A DNA stretch of 64,000 bases from CAZNXJ01 sp964577115 (GTDB lineage: Bacteria > Planctomycetota > Planctomycetia > Pirellulales > Pirellulaceae): NCBI GenBank assembly GCA_964577115.1, contig CAZNXJ010000003.1, positions 124,001-188,000 of the forward strand, read 5' to 3'. A program made the translations under genes and the position numbers. The notes under the pieces are model-generated. The model searched no databases and was not told where the DNA came from. It saw nothing but the letters and a program-made list of their open reading frames with translations. Positions 43,017 through 51,035 of this stretch are shown one piece after another (the stretch's first letter is position 1; each line of letters starts with the position of its first letter).

Positions 43017-44192
43017 CTATTCGAGCGACTTGATCGCGTCAGGGAGCTGCGCGTCAAGGACGCCCAGCACGCCGCGGCCTTCATCGAGCCGGAATTCGAC
43101 GTCGAGCTTGATGTCTTCGACGTCCGCTTCCCAGTACTTCGCTAGCTCCCCACGCGGCTCGGGGTTGAGCGGCCGCAGAATGCGAAAGCCCACGCCCCGC
43201 GCCGGATCGCTCGTGAACCACCACGGGCTAAGCGGAATGTTGGGATCTTGCGATTTCCATTCCGGATCGTTGGAGCCTTTCCTCGCGGCGGAGCGAAGCG
43301 CGGCGGGGAAGTCGTCCCAGTGCCCGCCGCGCACGACGCGCGGATAAACCTTGTCCGGCCAAACGATCGCGTCCTTCGCTTTCACGCGTTTGCCGGCAAA
43401 CCGCTGATAGCCGTCGTCGGCGAGCTGATCGAGCACCCATTCGGCGACGTTGCCGTGAATGTCGTACAAGCCCCAGGGATTCGGCTTCTTCTGGCCGACC
43501 GGGTGCGTGGTTTCATCCGAGTTGTCGTAGTACCAGGCGTAATCGCCGAGCTGCGCCGGATCGTCGCCAAAGGAGTAGGCGGTCGTCGTGCCCGCTCGCG
43601 CGGCATATTCCCATTCGGCCTCACTGGGCAGGCGAAAGACCTGGCCGGTGATGATGCTGAGCCACTTCGTGTACTGCTTGGCGGCAAACTGCGTCATCGT
43701 TACCGCCGGCTGCCGCGGATCTTCACCCTTTTCAAACGTGAAGCTCGGATCGTAGAGCTCCGTCGGCGCCGTTACCGCGTCGGCCCGGTTTTCGTCCGTG
43801 AGCGTGCGGATCTTGCGCGTCTCGAACTCCTTGAAAATGCCGTACAGCTTCATGTACTCGCGGTACTCGGCCCACGTGACTTCGTACTTGCCCATCCAGA
43901 AGGGCTCGACTTCGACCTCGAACGTCGGGCCTTCCACCGCTTCACGTCCCAGCTCGCTGTCAGGGCTCCCCATGCGAAAGACGCCGCCCGGGATCGGCAC
44001 CATCTCGACCTTGATCTCGGTGCCCGGAATATTGAACTCATAAGGCACCATGTAGCCCTGCGGCGTTTCGACGAACTGGCCGCTCTCGGGTCTTTCCTTC
44101 ACGAGCCCCGGCGTTTCCTCGGCGTGGGTCAAAGTGAGGCCCAGGGGCAACAGGAGGAGCGTCAAAGCGAGGCAGAAGTATCGGCGTATCAT
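43017..44192 (-). CDS. Secreted SUMF1-fold protein lacking active-site Cys, paralogue 2
   Basis: ATG 44192 follows GAGGGATACTTC and begins a signal peptide (MIRRYFCLALTLLLLPLG, cleavage near THA). The 391-residue product resembles the gene at 20813: EMVPIPGGVFRMGSPDSE, FRLPSEAEWEYAARAGTTT, KKPNPWGLYDIHGNVAEW and PRVVRGGHWDDFPAALRSAA. Compared with active formylglycine-generating enzymes the copper-binding Cys pair is absent, as in the other copy. An extra C-terminal region (EADVEDIKLDVEFRLDEG) ends the protein. The two paralogues are separated by about 22 kb. It is placed 38 bp upstream of the dehydratase gene; co-transcription is likely, the link in function unknown. Confidence 0.87.
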   Translation of the reverse strand: MIRRYFCLALTLLLLPLGLTLTHAEETPGLVKERPESGQFVETPQGYMVPYEFNIPGTEIKVEMVPIPGGVFRMGSPDSELGREAVEGPTFEVEVEPFWMGKYEVTWAEYREYMKLYGIFKEFETRKIRTLTDENRADAVTAPTELYDPSFTFEKGEDPRQPAVTMTQFAAKQYTKWLSIITGQVFRLPSEAEWEYAARAGTTTAYSFGDDPAQLGDYAWYYDNSDETTHPVGQKKPNPWGLYDIHGNVAEWVLDQLADDGYQRFAGKRVKAKDAIVWPDKVYPRVVRGGHWDDFPAALRSAARKGSNDPEWKSQDPNIPLSPWWFTSDPARGVGFRILRPLNPEPRGELAKYWEADVEDIKLDVEFRLDEGRGVLGVLDAQLPDAIKSLE

Positions 44193-44341
44193 GAAGTATC
44201 CCTCAGCGGGCAGAGTGATCGGTGCAGAATTTCTTCAATTTAATCGAATACTTTCCCGCCTGCAGCGAGTAGGCCAGGGTAGGGCGGCGGTCGATAGGGG
44301 ATGGACGGGGGGCCGCCTCAGTGCGCACGGAGAAACGGGAT

Positions 44342-44363
44342 GCGCTGCGGTTCCCGGCAGCGC
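44342..44363 (-). terminator. Hairpin downstream of dapL
   Basis: GCGCTGC (44342-44348) pairs with GCAGCGC (44357-44363) around GGTTCCCG, in the spacer after the dapL stop. There is no T-run; the terminator call is by position only. Confidence 0.4.
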
Positions 44364-44391
44364 GAGCCCCGCAAGGAGGCCGGGCCGAGCA

Positions 44392-45618
44392 TCACTTTTG
44401 GGACAAACGCCGTACGGCCTCTTCGATGTTCTCTCGGCTATTGAAGGCGCTAAAGCGGAAGTACCCTTCGCCGCTTGCGCCAAACCCGCTGCCCGGCGTA
44501 CCGACCAGATGGCTTTGTTCGAGCAACTGGTCGAAGTAGTCCCAGCTGCTCATCTGATTCGGCGTCTTGATCCAGACGTACGGAGCGTGCACGCCGCCAT
44601 AGACCTCGACGCCCGTGCGTTCGAGTCCTTCGCGCAGGAGCCGAGCGTTCGTCATGTAGAAATCGACCAGGTCGCGGACCTGCTGCCGGCCTTCGGGCGA
44701 GTAGACCGCCGCCGCTCCGCACTGCACCGGGTAGGACACGCCGTTGAATTTGGTTGTGTGGCGGCGCATCCAGAGTGCGTGCAGCGAAACCTGCTCGCCG
44801 CTCGCCGAGCGGCCCATGAGCGTCTTGGGCACGACGGTGTACGCGCAGCGCACGCCGGTGAACCCGGCCGTCTTGCTGAAGCTGCGGAACTCGATCGCCA
44901 CCTCACGCGCTCCTTCGATTTCGAAAATGCTGCGCGGGATCTCGGGATCCGAGATGAACGCTTCATACGCTGCGTCATATAGCAGGATGGCCTCATGACG
45001 CCGAGCGTATTCGACCCAGCGCTCGAGCATCGCACGGGTCGCGACCGCACCCGTGGGGTTGTTCGGGTAGCACAGATACACCAGGTCGACGGGCTCGTCG
45101 GGCAACTCGGGCTGAAAATTGTTCTCGGCGGTCGAGGGGAGGTAAACGAGCCCGCTGTAGCGGCCGTTGGCATCGGCCTCGCCTGTGCGCCCCGCCATGA
45201 CGTTGGTATCGACGTACACCGGGTACACCGGATCGAGCACGGCGACTTTGTTGTCCGGGCCGAAGATGTCGAGGATGTTGCCGGTGTCGCACTTCGAGCC
45301 GTCCGAAACGAAGATTTCGTCGGCCGATACGTCGGCGCCCCGCGCCCGGTAATCGTGCTCGGCAATCGCCTCACGCAGGAAATCGTAACCCTGTTCGGGG
45401 CCGTAACCGCGGAACGTGTCGCGCCGAGCCATCTCTTGGATGCCGCGCTGCATGGCCTCGACAACAGCCGGTGGCAGTGGTTCCGTCACGTCGCCGATCC
45501 CCATGCGGATGATCGGAGCGTCCGGATGCCGCTCGGCAAAGGCGCGGACACGCCGAGCGATCTCGGGGAACAGGTAGCCGGCTTTCAGTTTCAGGAAATT
45601 GTCGTTGATGCGAGCCAT
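44392..45618 (-). CDS. dapL: LL-diaminopimelate aminotransferase
   Basis: ATG 45618 gives a 408-residue protein, the usual DapL length; the 50-codon upstream extension is discarded. Features of the family are MARINDNFLKLKAGYLFPEI at the N-terminus, IIRMGIGDVTEPLPPAV, GYGPEQGYDFLREAIAEHDY, LDPVYPVYVDTNVMAGRTG, VYLCYPNNPTGAVATR and the PLP Lys in SFSKTAGFTGVRCAYTVVP. It converts tetrahydrodipicolinate directly to LL-diaminopimelate using glutamate, bypassing the acylated route. This single-step pathway is known from chlamydiae, cyanobacteria, plants and PVC bacteria. The product feeds lysine and peptidoglycan synthesis. It is divergent from the SMR exporter gene. Confidence 0.95.
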   Translation of the reverse strand: MARINDNFLKLKAGYLFPEIARRVRAFAERHPDAPIIRMGIGDVTEPLPPAVVEAMQRGIQEMARRDTFRGYGPEQGYDFLREAIAEHDYRARGADVSADEIFVSDGSKCDTGNILDIFGPDNKVAVLDPVYPVYVDTNVMAGRTGEADANGRYSGLVYLPSTAENNFQPELPDEPVDLVYLCYPNNPTGAVATRAMLERWVEYARRHEAILLYDAAYEAFISDPEIPRSIFEIEGAREVAIEFRSFSKTAGFTGVRCAYTVVPKTLMGRSASGEQVSLHALWMRRHTTKFNGVSYPVQCGAAAVYSPEGRQQVRDLVDFYMTNARLLREGLERTGVEVYGGVHAPYVWIKTPNQMSSWDYFDQLLEQSHLVGTPGSGFGASGEGYFRFSAFNSRENIEEAVRRLSQK

Positions 45619-45799
45619 AACGCGCGAACGGTCCTCGAAGTAGGCAGGCACGCACCCAAGCGGTGCGGCGCAGCGGGCCAGAATACCAGGCGCTAATATC
45701 AGAGATACCTGTCCGGCCGACAAGGCGGCAGGCGGCCGGGCGCGAGCGCGGCGGGGCCAAGGGGCCATTGAGCAAACTCGGGGAGAAGGCTTAGATACA

Positions 45800-45826
45800 C
45801 GTTCCCGTTCTGCGCCCGTGGGAACG
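45800..45826. repeat. REP-like palindrome
   Basis: CGTTCCC and GGGAACG are perfect 7-bp arms at 45800-45806 and 45820-45826 in the divergent spacer between dapL and the SMR gene. The arms match a palindromic family (CGTTCCCA...TGGGAACG) common in planctomycete and other bacterial genomes; here the loop is degraded. Copy number in this genome is not known. Confidence 0.45.
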
Positions 45827-45905
45827 CACGCCGATCCATCGCCGGTCGTCCGCTAATGGCTCCGCGCGGCGAAGTTCTCATGCTGCGCCTTTCCCGGAGA
45901 CTGCC

Positions 45906-46223
45906 ATGGCGTGGCTCATTCTGGTCGTGGCCGGAGTTCTCGAATGCGGCTGGGCCATCGGCCTGAAATATACAGACGGCTTTACGAAACTTTGGCCGAG
46001 CGTTGTGACGATCGTGCTCATCGTCGTCAGCATGGTGATGCTCTCGATCGCCGCACGCACGCTGCCGATCGGCACGGCATATTCCGTCTGGGTGGGCATC
46101 GGTTCCGCCGGCGCGGTTCTCTTTGGGATCTTGTTCCTGGGCGAACCGGTCAGCGCCGCGCGGCTCTTCTTCCTCGGGCTGCTCATCGTCTCGCTGGTCG
46201 GACTCAAGGCAACCGGAGGCTGA
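45906..46223 (+). CDS. sugE: SMR family exporter, SugE/Gdx type
   Basis: The 105-residue protein has four hydrophobic helices. The first carries the essential Glu in GVLECGWAIGLKYTDGF; the W-x-x-GLKY and GFT residues distinguish Gdx/SugE (guanidinium exporters) from multidrug EmrE. The other helices are VTIVLIVVSMVMLSIAA, YSVWVGIGSAGAVLFGIL and ARLFFLGLLIVSLVGL. ATG 45906 starts the family N-terminus directly. SMR proteins work as antiparallel dimers that exchange substrate for protons. No guanidine riboswitch was recognised upstream, so regulation is unknown. A partner gene is not adjacent. Confidence 0.9.
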   Translation: MAWLILVVAGVLECGWAIGLKYTDGFTKLWPSVVTIVLIVVSMVMLSIAARTLPIGTAYSVWVGIGSAGAVLFGILFLGEPVSAARLFFLGLLIVSLVGLKATGG

Positions 46224-46268
46224 GCATCCGGTTCCTGGGGTGCTCGGTTGACGACAAGAAATAAAGAA

Positions 46269-46304
46269 CGGGCCGAGTGCTTCGAAAGAAGAACACTCGG
46301 CCCG
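46269..46304 (-). terminator. Strong terminator between sugE and the YTV gene
   Basis: CGGGCCGAGTG (46269-46279) and CACTCGGCCCG (46294-46304) form an 11-bp stem with a 14-nt loop between convergent genes. On the minus strand it is followed by the U-rich TTCTTTATTTCTT, so it should terminate the YTV gene; on the plus strand the tail is weaker. Confidence 0.85.
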
Positions 46305-46364
46305 CAGGAATCAAACGAATGTTCGGCAGCGGTGCGGTTGCTCGCGGCCCCGGGGCTTCGCCGC

Positions 46365-47537
46365 TTAGCAGCCGCCGCAGCAGGCGAGCTTCGGGCTGCG
46401 GCACGGCGTGTACACCGGAACGCTAATTGTCTTGGGGACCATGCGGCACACCGGCACGCTGATCTCCTTGGTCACTTGCTGCGGAACGCAGACCGTGTAA
46501 TGCGCGACGCGCTGTTCGGGCACCACGTCCCAGTGCGTCACGTTGCACACGCGCGTCACCGTCCGCGGTTCGCAGACCGTGTACGGCACCTGGCGCGTCC
46601 GCGTCTGGTACTGCGTCTCGCACACGCGCACGGTTCGCGTCCGGGTTTGCATCTCGTAGTCGCACACGCGGCGCGTGATCGTGCGCGGCTGCTGCACGTA
46701 CGTGCATTCCCGGACCATCTTCGTCTGCTGCTGCGGAACGTATTCGGTCGTCGTGTACTGGTACGTTTCTTCCTGCATTTGCGGCCGCATGACGGTCACG
46801 GTCTGCTCTTCCGTCACCAGGTTCGGCACCCACACGCGGCAGGTGACAACTTTTGTCGGAGTGCAGGCGTCGCCGCATCCGCCGCAGTTGCCGCACGAGC
46901 CGCATCCGCCGCACCGGAAAATCAACCGGCGATGATGGCCGCAGCAGTGTACGCTCGGGATCGTGACGGTCCGGTCTTCATAGTGCCCCATGTCGCGGCA
47001 GACGGTGCGCGTCTCGGTCGTCGGCACCATCCGGCAGACCATGCGCGTCGCGGTGCGCACCTGCTGGCGAGGCACCATGACCGTGACGGTCTTCGGCACC
47101 TCGTTGTACTGCGGCACCGTCACCATGATCGTGTCCTGGACCGTGCGATACACCGGCACGCGGACCGTGTATTGCTGCGTCACGTCGCGATAGACGGGTA
47201 CCGGCACTGTCTCGGTGACCTCGCGCGTCTTGGTCACCGGCACCATCACCGTGACCTGCTTGGTCACTTGCTCGACGCGCGGCACGCGCCGATGTACGGT
47301 GTAGGTCCGCGTGCGTTGCTGCGGCACCATCTGCGTCACCGTAACCGTTCGCCGCTCAGTACTCCACTGAGGCACCATGACCGTCTTGGTCATCATCTGC
47401 GGCCCGCAGTCATAGGCTGGGGCACAACTGGAACCGCCGCAGACGGTGCAGCCGTGCCCGGCCACTGCGAGCTGCGGCGTTGCCACGAGGGCAATCAATG
47501 CGATCAGCAGGTGACCGCGATGGAAGTGGGGCATCAT
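46365..47537 (-). CDS. Cys-rich YTV-motif secreted protein
   Basis: The 390-residue product has a signal peptide (MMPHFHRGHLLIALIALVA, cleavage after AVA) behind a GAGGAGATG ribosome-binding site. The rest is repetitive and rich in Val, Thr, Arg, Gln and Cys. V-P-x-Y/Q patterns and YTV motifs occur as RTYTVHRRVP, QQYTVRVPVY, VPYTVCEPRT and AHYTVCVPQQ. A central CGGCGSCGNCGGCGDAC cluster and many spaced Cys (for example CRVWVPN and CCGGC at the end) suggest disulfide cross-linking. Planctomycetes encode such YTV/Cys-rich proteins, proposed to be cell-surface structural components. It has a visible promoter about 155 nt upstream and a strong terminator. The evidence for a structural role is compositional only. 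Confidence 0.87.
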   Translation of the reverse strand: MMPHFHRGHLLIALIALVATPQLAVAGHGCTVCGGSSCAPAYDCGPQMMTKTVMVPQWSTERRTVTVTQMVPQQRTRTYTVHRRVPRVEQVTKQVTVMVPVTKTREVTETVPVPVYRDVTQQYTVRVPVYRTVQDTIMVTVPQYNEVPKTVTVMVPRQQVRTATRMVCRMVPTTETRTVCRDMGHYEDRTVTIPSVHCCGHHRRLIFRCGGCGSCGNCGGCGDACTPTKVVTCRVWVPNLVTEEQTVTVMRPQMQEETYQYTTTEYVPQQQTKMVRECTYVQQPRTITRRVCDYEMQTRTRTVRVCETQYQTRTRQVPYTVCEPRTVTRVCNVTHWDVVPEQRVAHYTVCVPQQVTKEISVPVCRMVPKTISVPVYTPCRSPKLACCGGC

Positions 47538-47910
47538 TTCATCTCCTCTGGGTCGAAGAAGGGATTAAGCCGGTGACCGCCCCGCCGCCGAGCCACCGGG
47601 GCCGATTCGGTAACGGGCCCAGACGCCCGCGGAGGCCGAACTCGCTGCCCGTACCACCCACGTGGCGCCTCGTCCTAGTAAGCGCTCCGCCTGTTATAAG
47701 CGTTCTGTGTAGTTTGTCGATACTTCCCAGAGCCCTTAATTGGAAAACTTCCATTATTCTCTGTGAATCGCCTCGGGAGCCGGGGCTGCAGAACGCGTGC
47801 CGGCGCGCAGCGAAGTCGCTCGGCGGCGAGCGAACGTGGCAACGCATCCCTCAGATAGGAATGGAGGGCGCCATCATGTATTGCGCCTGTATGGCGCCCA
47901 TCGCCGACCG
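47538..47910. other. Promoter region upstream of the YTV gene
   Basis: This 373-bp spacer is AT-richer around 47690-47770 than its surroundings. It contains the YTV promoter noted separately; the rest holds no gene that I can support. Confidence 0.4.
47693..47720 (-). promoter_or_regulatory. Candidate sigma70-type promoter for the YTV gene
   Basis: On the minus strand TCGACA (47720-47715) and TATAAC (47698-47693) are separated by 16 bp; each matches consensus at five of six positions. The start would lie about 150 nt upstream of the YTV ATG, leaving a long leader. Confidence 0.6.
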
Positions 47911-48231
47911 CTAAGCCCGGCCGGCTGGGTCTTCGATCCAGACCTGGTAGCAGGCGCGGCAGAGCGTCAGGACGACGCGGCGGTGAACCTGGTCTTCGAG
48001 CTCACGGGCCGAGTAGCTTTCCAGCTGCTCGACGAGCTGTTCGATCGCTCGCCGCAGTTCGGCCGTCGTGGCTTGGGGCGCGGGCGAGCGGGGCATCGAT
48101 GGATCGGCAACCGCCTCGATGGTGACCTGGTACCAATCCCCGCGCCCGTCGACCAAAGGACGCAAGCAGCGGTCGCAGAAACGGGGCGATTCCTCTGGGG
48201 GATTCTCGGGCAATGGCGAGTGCGCGTTCAT
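47911..48231 (-). CDS. Hypothetical protein with paired Cys motifs
   Basis: The 106-residue product has FCDRCLRPLVDGRGDWYQ near the N-terminus and TLCRACYQVWIEDP near the C-terminus. Two CxxC pairs at the ends suggest a zinc ribbon formed across the sequence. A helix with Glu/Gln heptads (TAELRRAIEQLVEQLESYSA) lies between them. No signal peptide is present. The family is not recognised; a small zinc-binding adaptor is possible. It starts 125 bp from the divergent ABC binding-protein gene and is transcribed toward the YTV gene. The ordered cysteines are the main support. Confidence 0.65.
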   Translation of the reverse strand: MNAHSPLPENPPEESPRFCDRCLRPLVDGRGDWYQVTIEAVADPSMPRSPAPQATTAELRRAIEQLVEQLESYSARELEDQVHRRVVLTLCRACYQVWIEDPAGRA

Positions 48232-48356
48232 CGGCCTTCTCGTGGCGAACGGTAGCCCTTTGAGCTAAGATCCTAGTGCTTTTTCGTGACCAATGCGCGT
48301 CCGGTCGGGCGAAGTAGCAAACGGCGCTTCATGACCGCTAGCGAAGGGGACAAGCG

Positions 48357-49409
48357 GTGAGTGATTCAGTTCAGAACAGCAATCGGCGGCAGTTCCTCGA
48401 GGTGCTGGGGCTCGCATCGGCCGCCGGCCTGGCGGGCGGCTGCGTGCGCGCGACGGGTAGCAGTTCGAGTGGCTCGGGAAGCGGCGGGCCGGACAAGCCG
48501 CTGCGCGCGGCGTTTTCCAACGCGGGCCTCCAGAGCACATGGTGCGCCTTGGGCAAGACGACAGCCGAACTGTGGGGCCGCTTGCTGAACGTCGAGATCC
48601 ACTGGATCGACGGCGAGTTCGATCCGGAGAAGCAGCGCAACAAAATTGACCAGATCGTCGATCAGCCTTGGGACTTCTGTTGCTTCCAGGCCGTCGCCAT
48701 CGACGCTCTGGTACCGGCCGTCAATTACCTGCGCGATCGGGGCGTTCCCGTGATCTCGATGGATACGCTCATTGCGCCGATGGATCAGATGCGCGACGAG
48801 GGTGTTTGGATGCAGGTGCAGCCGGACCATGTGTTCATGGCCGAAAGCAGCACACGCGAGCTGATGCGGCGCATTGGCGGCCGAGGCAAAGTCATACACA
48901 TCGGCGGATTGAGTGCGCACAGCGGTGCTCGGGATCGCAATACGGGTTTCGAAAACGTGGTTCGCGAGTTCCCGGATGTCGAAGTCGTTGGCGGTGGCGT
49001 ACGGTGGTGCGACTGGGAGAAGCAGAAAGCACGCGATGAATTCGAATCGCTGCTCGAACAGGAAAGCGAACCGATCGCCGGTGCGTTTTTCCACAGTGAC
49101 GACATGGCCCTGGCGTGCGTACCGGCGCTGGCGAATTCCAAGCATCGTGACATGGTCATCACGGCGGTCGATGGACAAAAAGAAGGTTTGATCGCGGTCC
49201 GCGAAGGGCGACTGGCCGCAACCACCGTCAATCCGGTCTGCCGCATCCATCGCACCGCGCTGACGCTTGGCCAGTTCATCGTGCGGAATCAGGAGAAGCT
49301 CGAAGAAGTCCCGCCGCTCGTCATCACGCCTGGGCCGCTCGTCACTTTAGAGACGAACAATCTGGACGCGATGCTGTACCTGGCCGACCCGCGGCACTGC
49401 ATTGTCTAG
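48357..49409 (+). CDS. Sugar-type ABC transporter substrate-binding lipoprotein
   Basis: GTG 48357 is preceded by AAGGGGA. The N-terminus combines a twin-arginine pattern (NRRQFLEVLG) with a lipobox (AGLAGGC), so it may be a Tat-exported lipoprotein. The 350-residue body is a periplasmic-binding type I fold of the ribose/LacI-like class: LRAAFSNAGLQSTWCAL, DQIVDQPWDFCCFQAVAIDALVPA, RGVPVISMDTL, and AGAFFHSDDMALACVPA with a D-G near the end (ITAVDGQKEGL). It binds a sugar or similar solute for the ATPase and permease encoded just downstream (129 bp to the ATPase start). The ligand cannot be told from sequence alone. Confidence 0.9.
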   Translation: MSDSVQNSNRRQFLEVLGLASAAGLAGGCVRATGSSSSGSGSGGPDKPLRAAFSNAGLQSTWCALGKTTAELWGRLLNVEIHWIDGEFDPEKQRNKIDQIVDQPWDFCCFQAVAIDALVPAVNYLRDRGVPVISMDTLIAPMDQMRDEGVWMQVQPDHVFMAESSTRELMRRIGGRGKVIHIGGLSAHSGARDRNTGFENVVREFPDVEVVGGGVRWCDWEKQKARDEFESLLEQESEPIAGAFFHSDDMALACVPALANSKHRDMVITAVDGQKEGLIAVREGRLAATTVNPVCRIHRTALTLGQFIVRNQEKLEEVPPLVITPGPLVTLETNNLDAMLYLADPRHCIV

Positions 49410-49538
49410 ATCGATAAAACGGATCATCGCGCTTGCCGGGGCGATGCCGTGGGGACGCGAGGCGTCTTGCCCCGATGCCCTGGCGTTGTTCATGCTCGTG
49501 CCGTGCTGCCTCACCGGACTTGCTTACCGGATTTGTCG

Positions 49539-51035
49539 ATGAGTTCGCGACCGCTGTTGGAATGCCGCGCGATCAGTAAACGATTCGGCGGTGAGACTGC
49601 GCTGGAACGCGTCGACTTTTCCCTGATGGCCGGCGAAGCGCATGGGCTCGTGGGTAGCAACGGAGCCGGCAAGAGCACGCTGATGCGGATTCTGGCCGGA
49701 GCGCTGCCTGACCATGAAGGCGAGGTGCTACTGGACGGCCAGAGCGTGCGCCTGGCGAGCCCTCGCGAAGCAGCGCGGCTCGGAATTGCCATGGTCTATC
49801 AAGAGCTTTCGGGGATCGGCCAATTGAGCGTGGCGGAGAACCTGTTCCTCGGCCGGCAGCCGACGACGCGGCTGGGACGAATCGACTGGAAGGCCATGTA
49901 CCGTTCGGCCCGCGCGCAGCTCGACGAACTACAACTCGACGTCTCCGTTCACCAGCGTCTCGACACCTGCCCGCTGGTCGTGCGCCAGATGGTCGAGATC
50001 GCCCGGGTACTGCACAGCGGCGCTCGGATTCTCATCCTGGACGAACCCACCAGCGCGCTCAGCCCTCCGGAAACTCGGCGGCTCTTTCAATTGCTCCGCC
50101 AGCTTCGCGAGCGCGGCGTGGCGATGGTGTTCATCAGCCACTTCCTCGAAGATGTGCTCGAGATCTGCGATCGCGTGACCGTGCTCCGGGACGGCCACCG
50201 CGTTGCCACTCGGCCCGCCCGCGAGATGACCAAGCACGAGATCATTCATGCGATGCTCGGCCGCACGGTCGAAATGGAAGAGACGGGCTACGAGCAAACC
50301 GTGCGGTTGCCGCCTCGGCGCACCGAGCCGGTGGTCCTGCGGGTTCGCGAGCTGGCGCGCGCGAAGAGCTTTCAACCGGTGAGCTTTGAGATTGCGGCCG
50401 GCGAGTGCCTTGCGCTTTACGGCTTTGTCGGCGCGGGGCACCAGGAACTGGCCCACGCCGTGGCCGGCGCGCTGCATGTTGATACGGGCGAGCTGCTCGT
50501 TGATGACAAGAAACTGCCACTCGGCAGCGTGCCGGCGGCGGTCGAGAACGGGGTGGTCATGGTGGCCGCCGATCGTGGGAAGACGCTGGTCGGCCGCGCA
50601 CCGATCTACCAGAACACGACGCTCGCGCACTTGCGTTCGGCCGCGGGGCGGTGGCTCCGCTCCAGCCGCGAAGTGCGTGCGGCCGAGCCGGTCCTGCGGC
50701 GCGTGGGTCTTCAGCCACTCGCGCCGCGTCTCCCGGTGCGTTCGCTCTCGGGTGGCAACCAACAGAAGGTCGTAATGGCCAAATGGCTGCTCGGCAAGAT
50801 GCGCGTGCTGGTGCTCGAGGAGCCCACGCGCGGGATGGACGTGGGAGCGAAAGAAGAGATTCTGAGCATCGTCCGGCAACTTCAAGCCGAGGGCGTCGCC
50901 GTGTTGCTGGCGACGACGGAGCCCGAGTTGGCGCTGAATTGCGCGCAGCGCATTCTCGTTTTTCACCGAGGACGCGTGACGGCCGAATTCCACGACGTGG
51001 CGCTCGACCGGGCGGAATTAATGCGCCATGCCTGA
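49539..51035 (+). CDS. Sugar ABC transporter ATP-binding protein (RbsA/XylG type, two domains)
   Basis: ATG 49539 gives a 498-residue double ATPase. Domain one has Walker A GLVGSNGAGKSTLMRILAG, Q-loop AMVYQELSG, a signature-like LVVRQMVEIARV and Walker B ILILDEPTSAL. Domain two has the degenerate loop ALYGFVGAGHQELAHAV, typical of the second RbsA domain, signature LSGGNQQKVVMAKWLL, and VLVLEEPTRGMDVGAK. Fused carbohydrate-transport ATPases of this shape power ribose, xylose and galactoside importers. The stop overlaps the permease start by 8 bp, implying coupling. The 30-codon upstream extension lacks family similarity. Confidence 0.93.
   Translation: MSSRPLLECRAISKRFGGETALERVDFSLMAGEAHGLVGSNGAGKSTLMRILAGALPDHEGEVLLDGQSVRLASPREAARLGIAMVYQELSGIGQLSVAENLFLGRQPTTRLGRIDWKAMYRSARAQLDELQLDVSVHQRLDTCPLVVRQMVEIARVLHSGARILILDEPTSALSPPETRRLFQLLRQLRERGVAMVFISHFLEDVLEICDRVTVLRDGHRVATRPAREMTKHEIIHAMLGRTVEMEETGYEQTVRLPPRRTEPVVLRVRELARAKSFQPVSFEIAAGECLALYGFVGAGHQELAHAVAGALHVDTGELLVDDKKLPLGSVPAAVENGVVMVAADRGKTLVGRAPIYQNTTLAHLRSAAGRWLRSSREVRAAEPVLRRVGLQPLAPRLPVRSLSGGNQQKVVMAKWLLGKMRVLVLEEPTRGMDVGAKEEILSIVRQLQAEGVAVLLATTEPELALNCAQRILVFHRGRVTAEFHDVALDRAELMRHA

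Noticed and set aside
45781..45905. Guanidine riboswitch before sugE
   Set aside because: The only stem is the REP-like palindrome; the ACGR loops or other guanidine motifs are not present.
46248..47576. 442-codon plus-strand open frame opposite the YTV gene
   Set aside because: His/Arg-rich mirror of the repetitive Val/Thr/Gln codons of the YTV protein; promoter, ribosome-binding site and terminator all support the minus strand.
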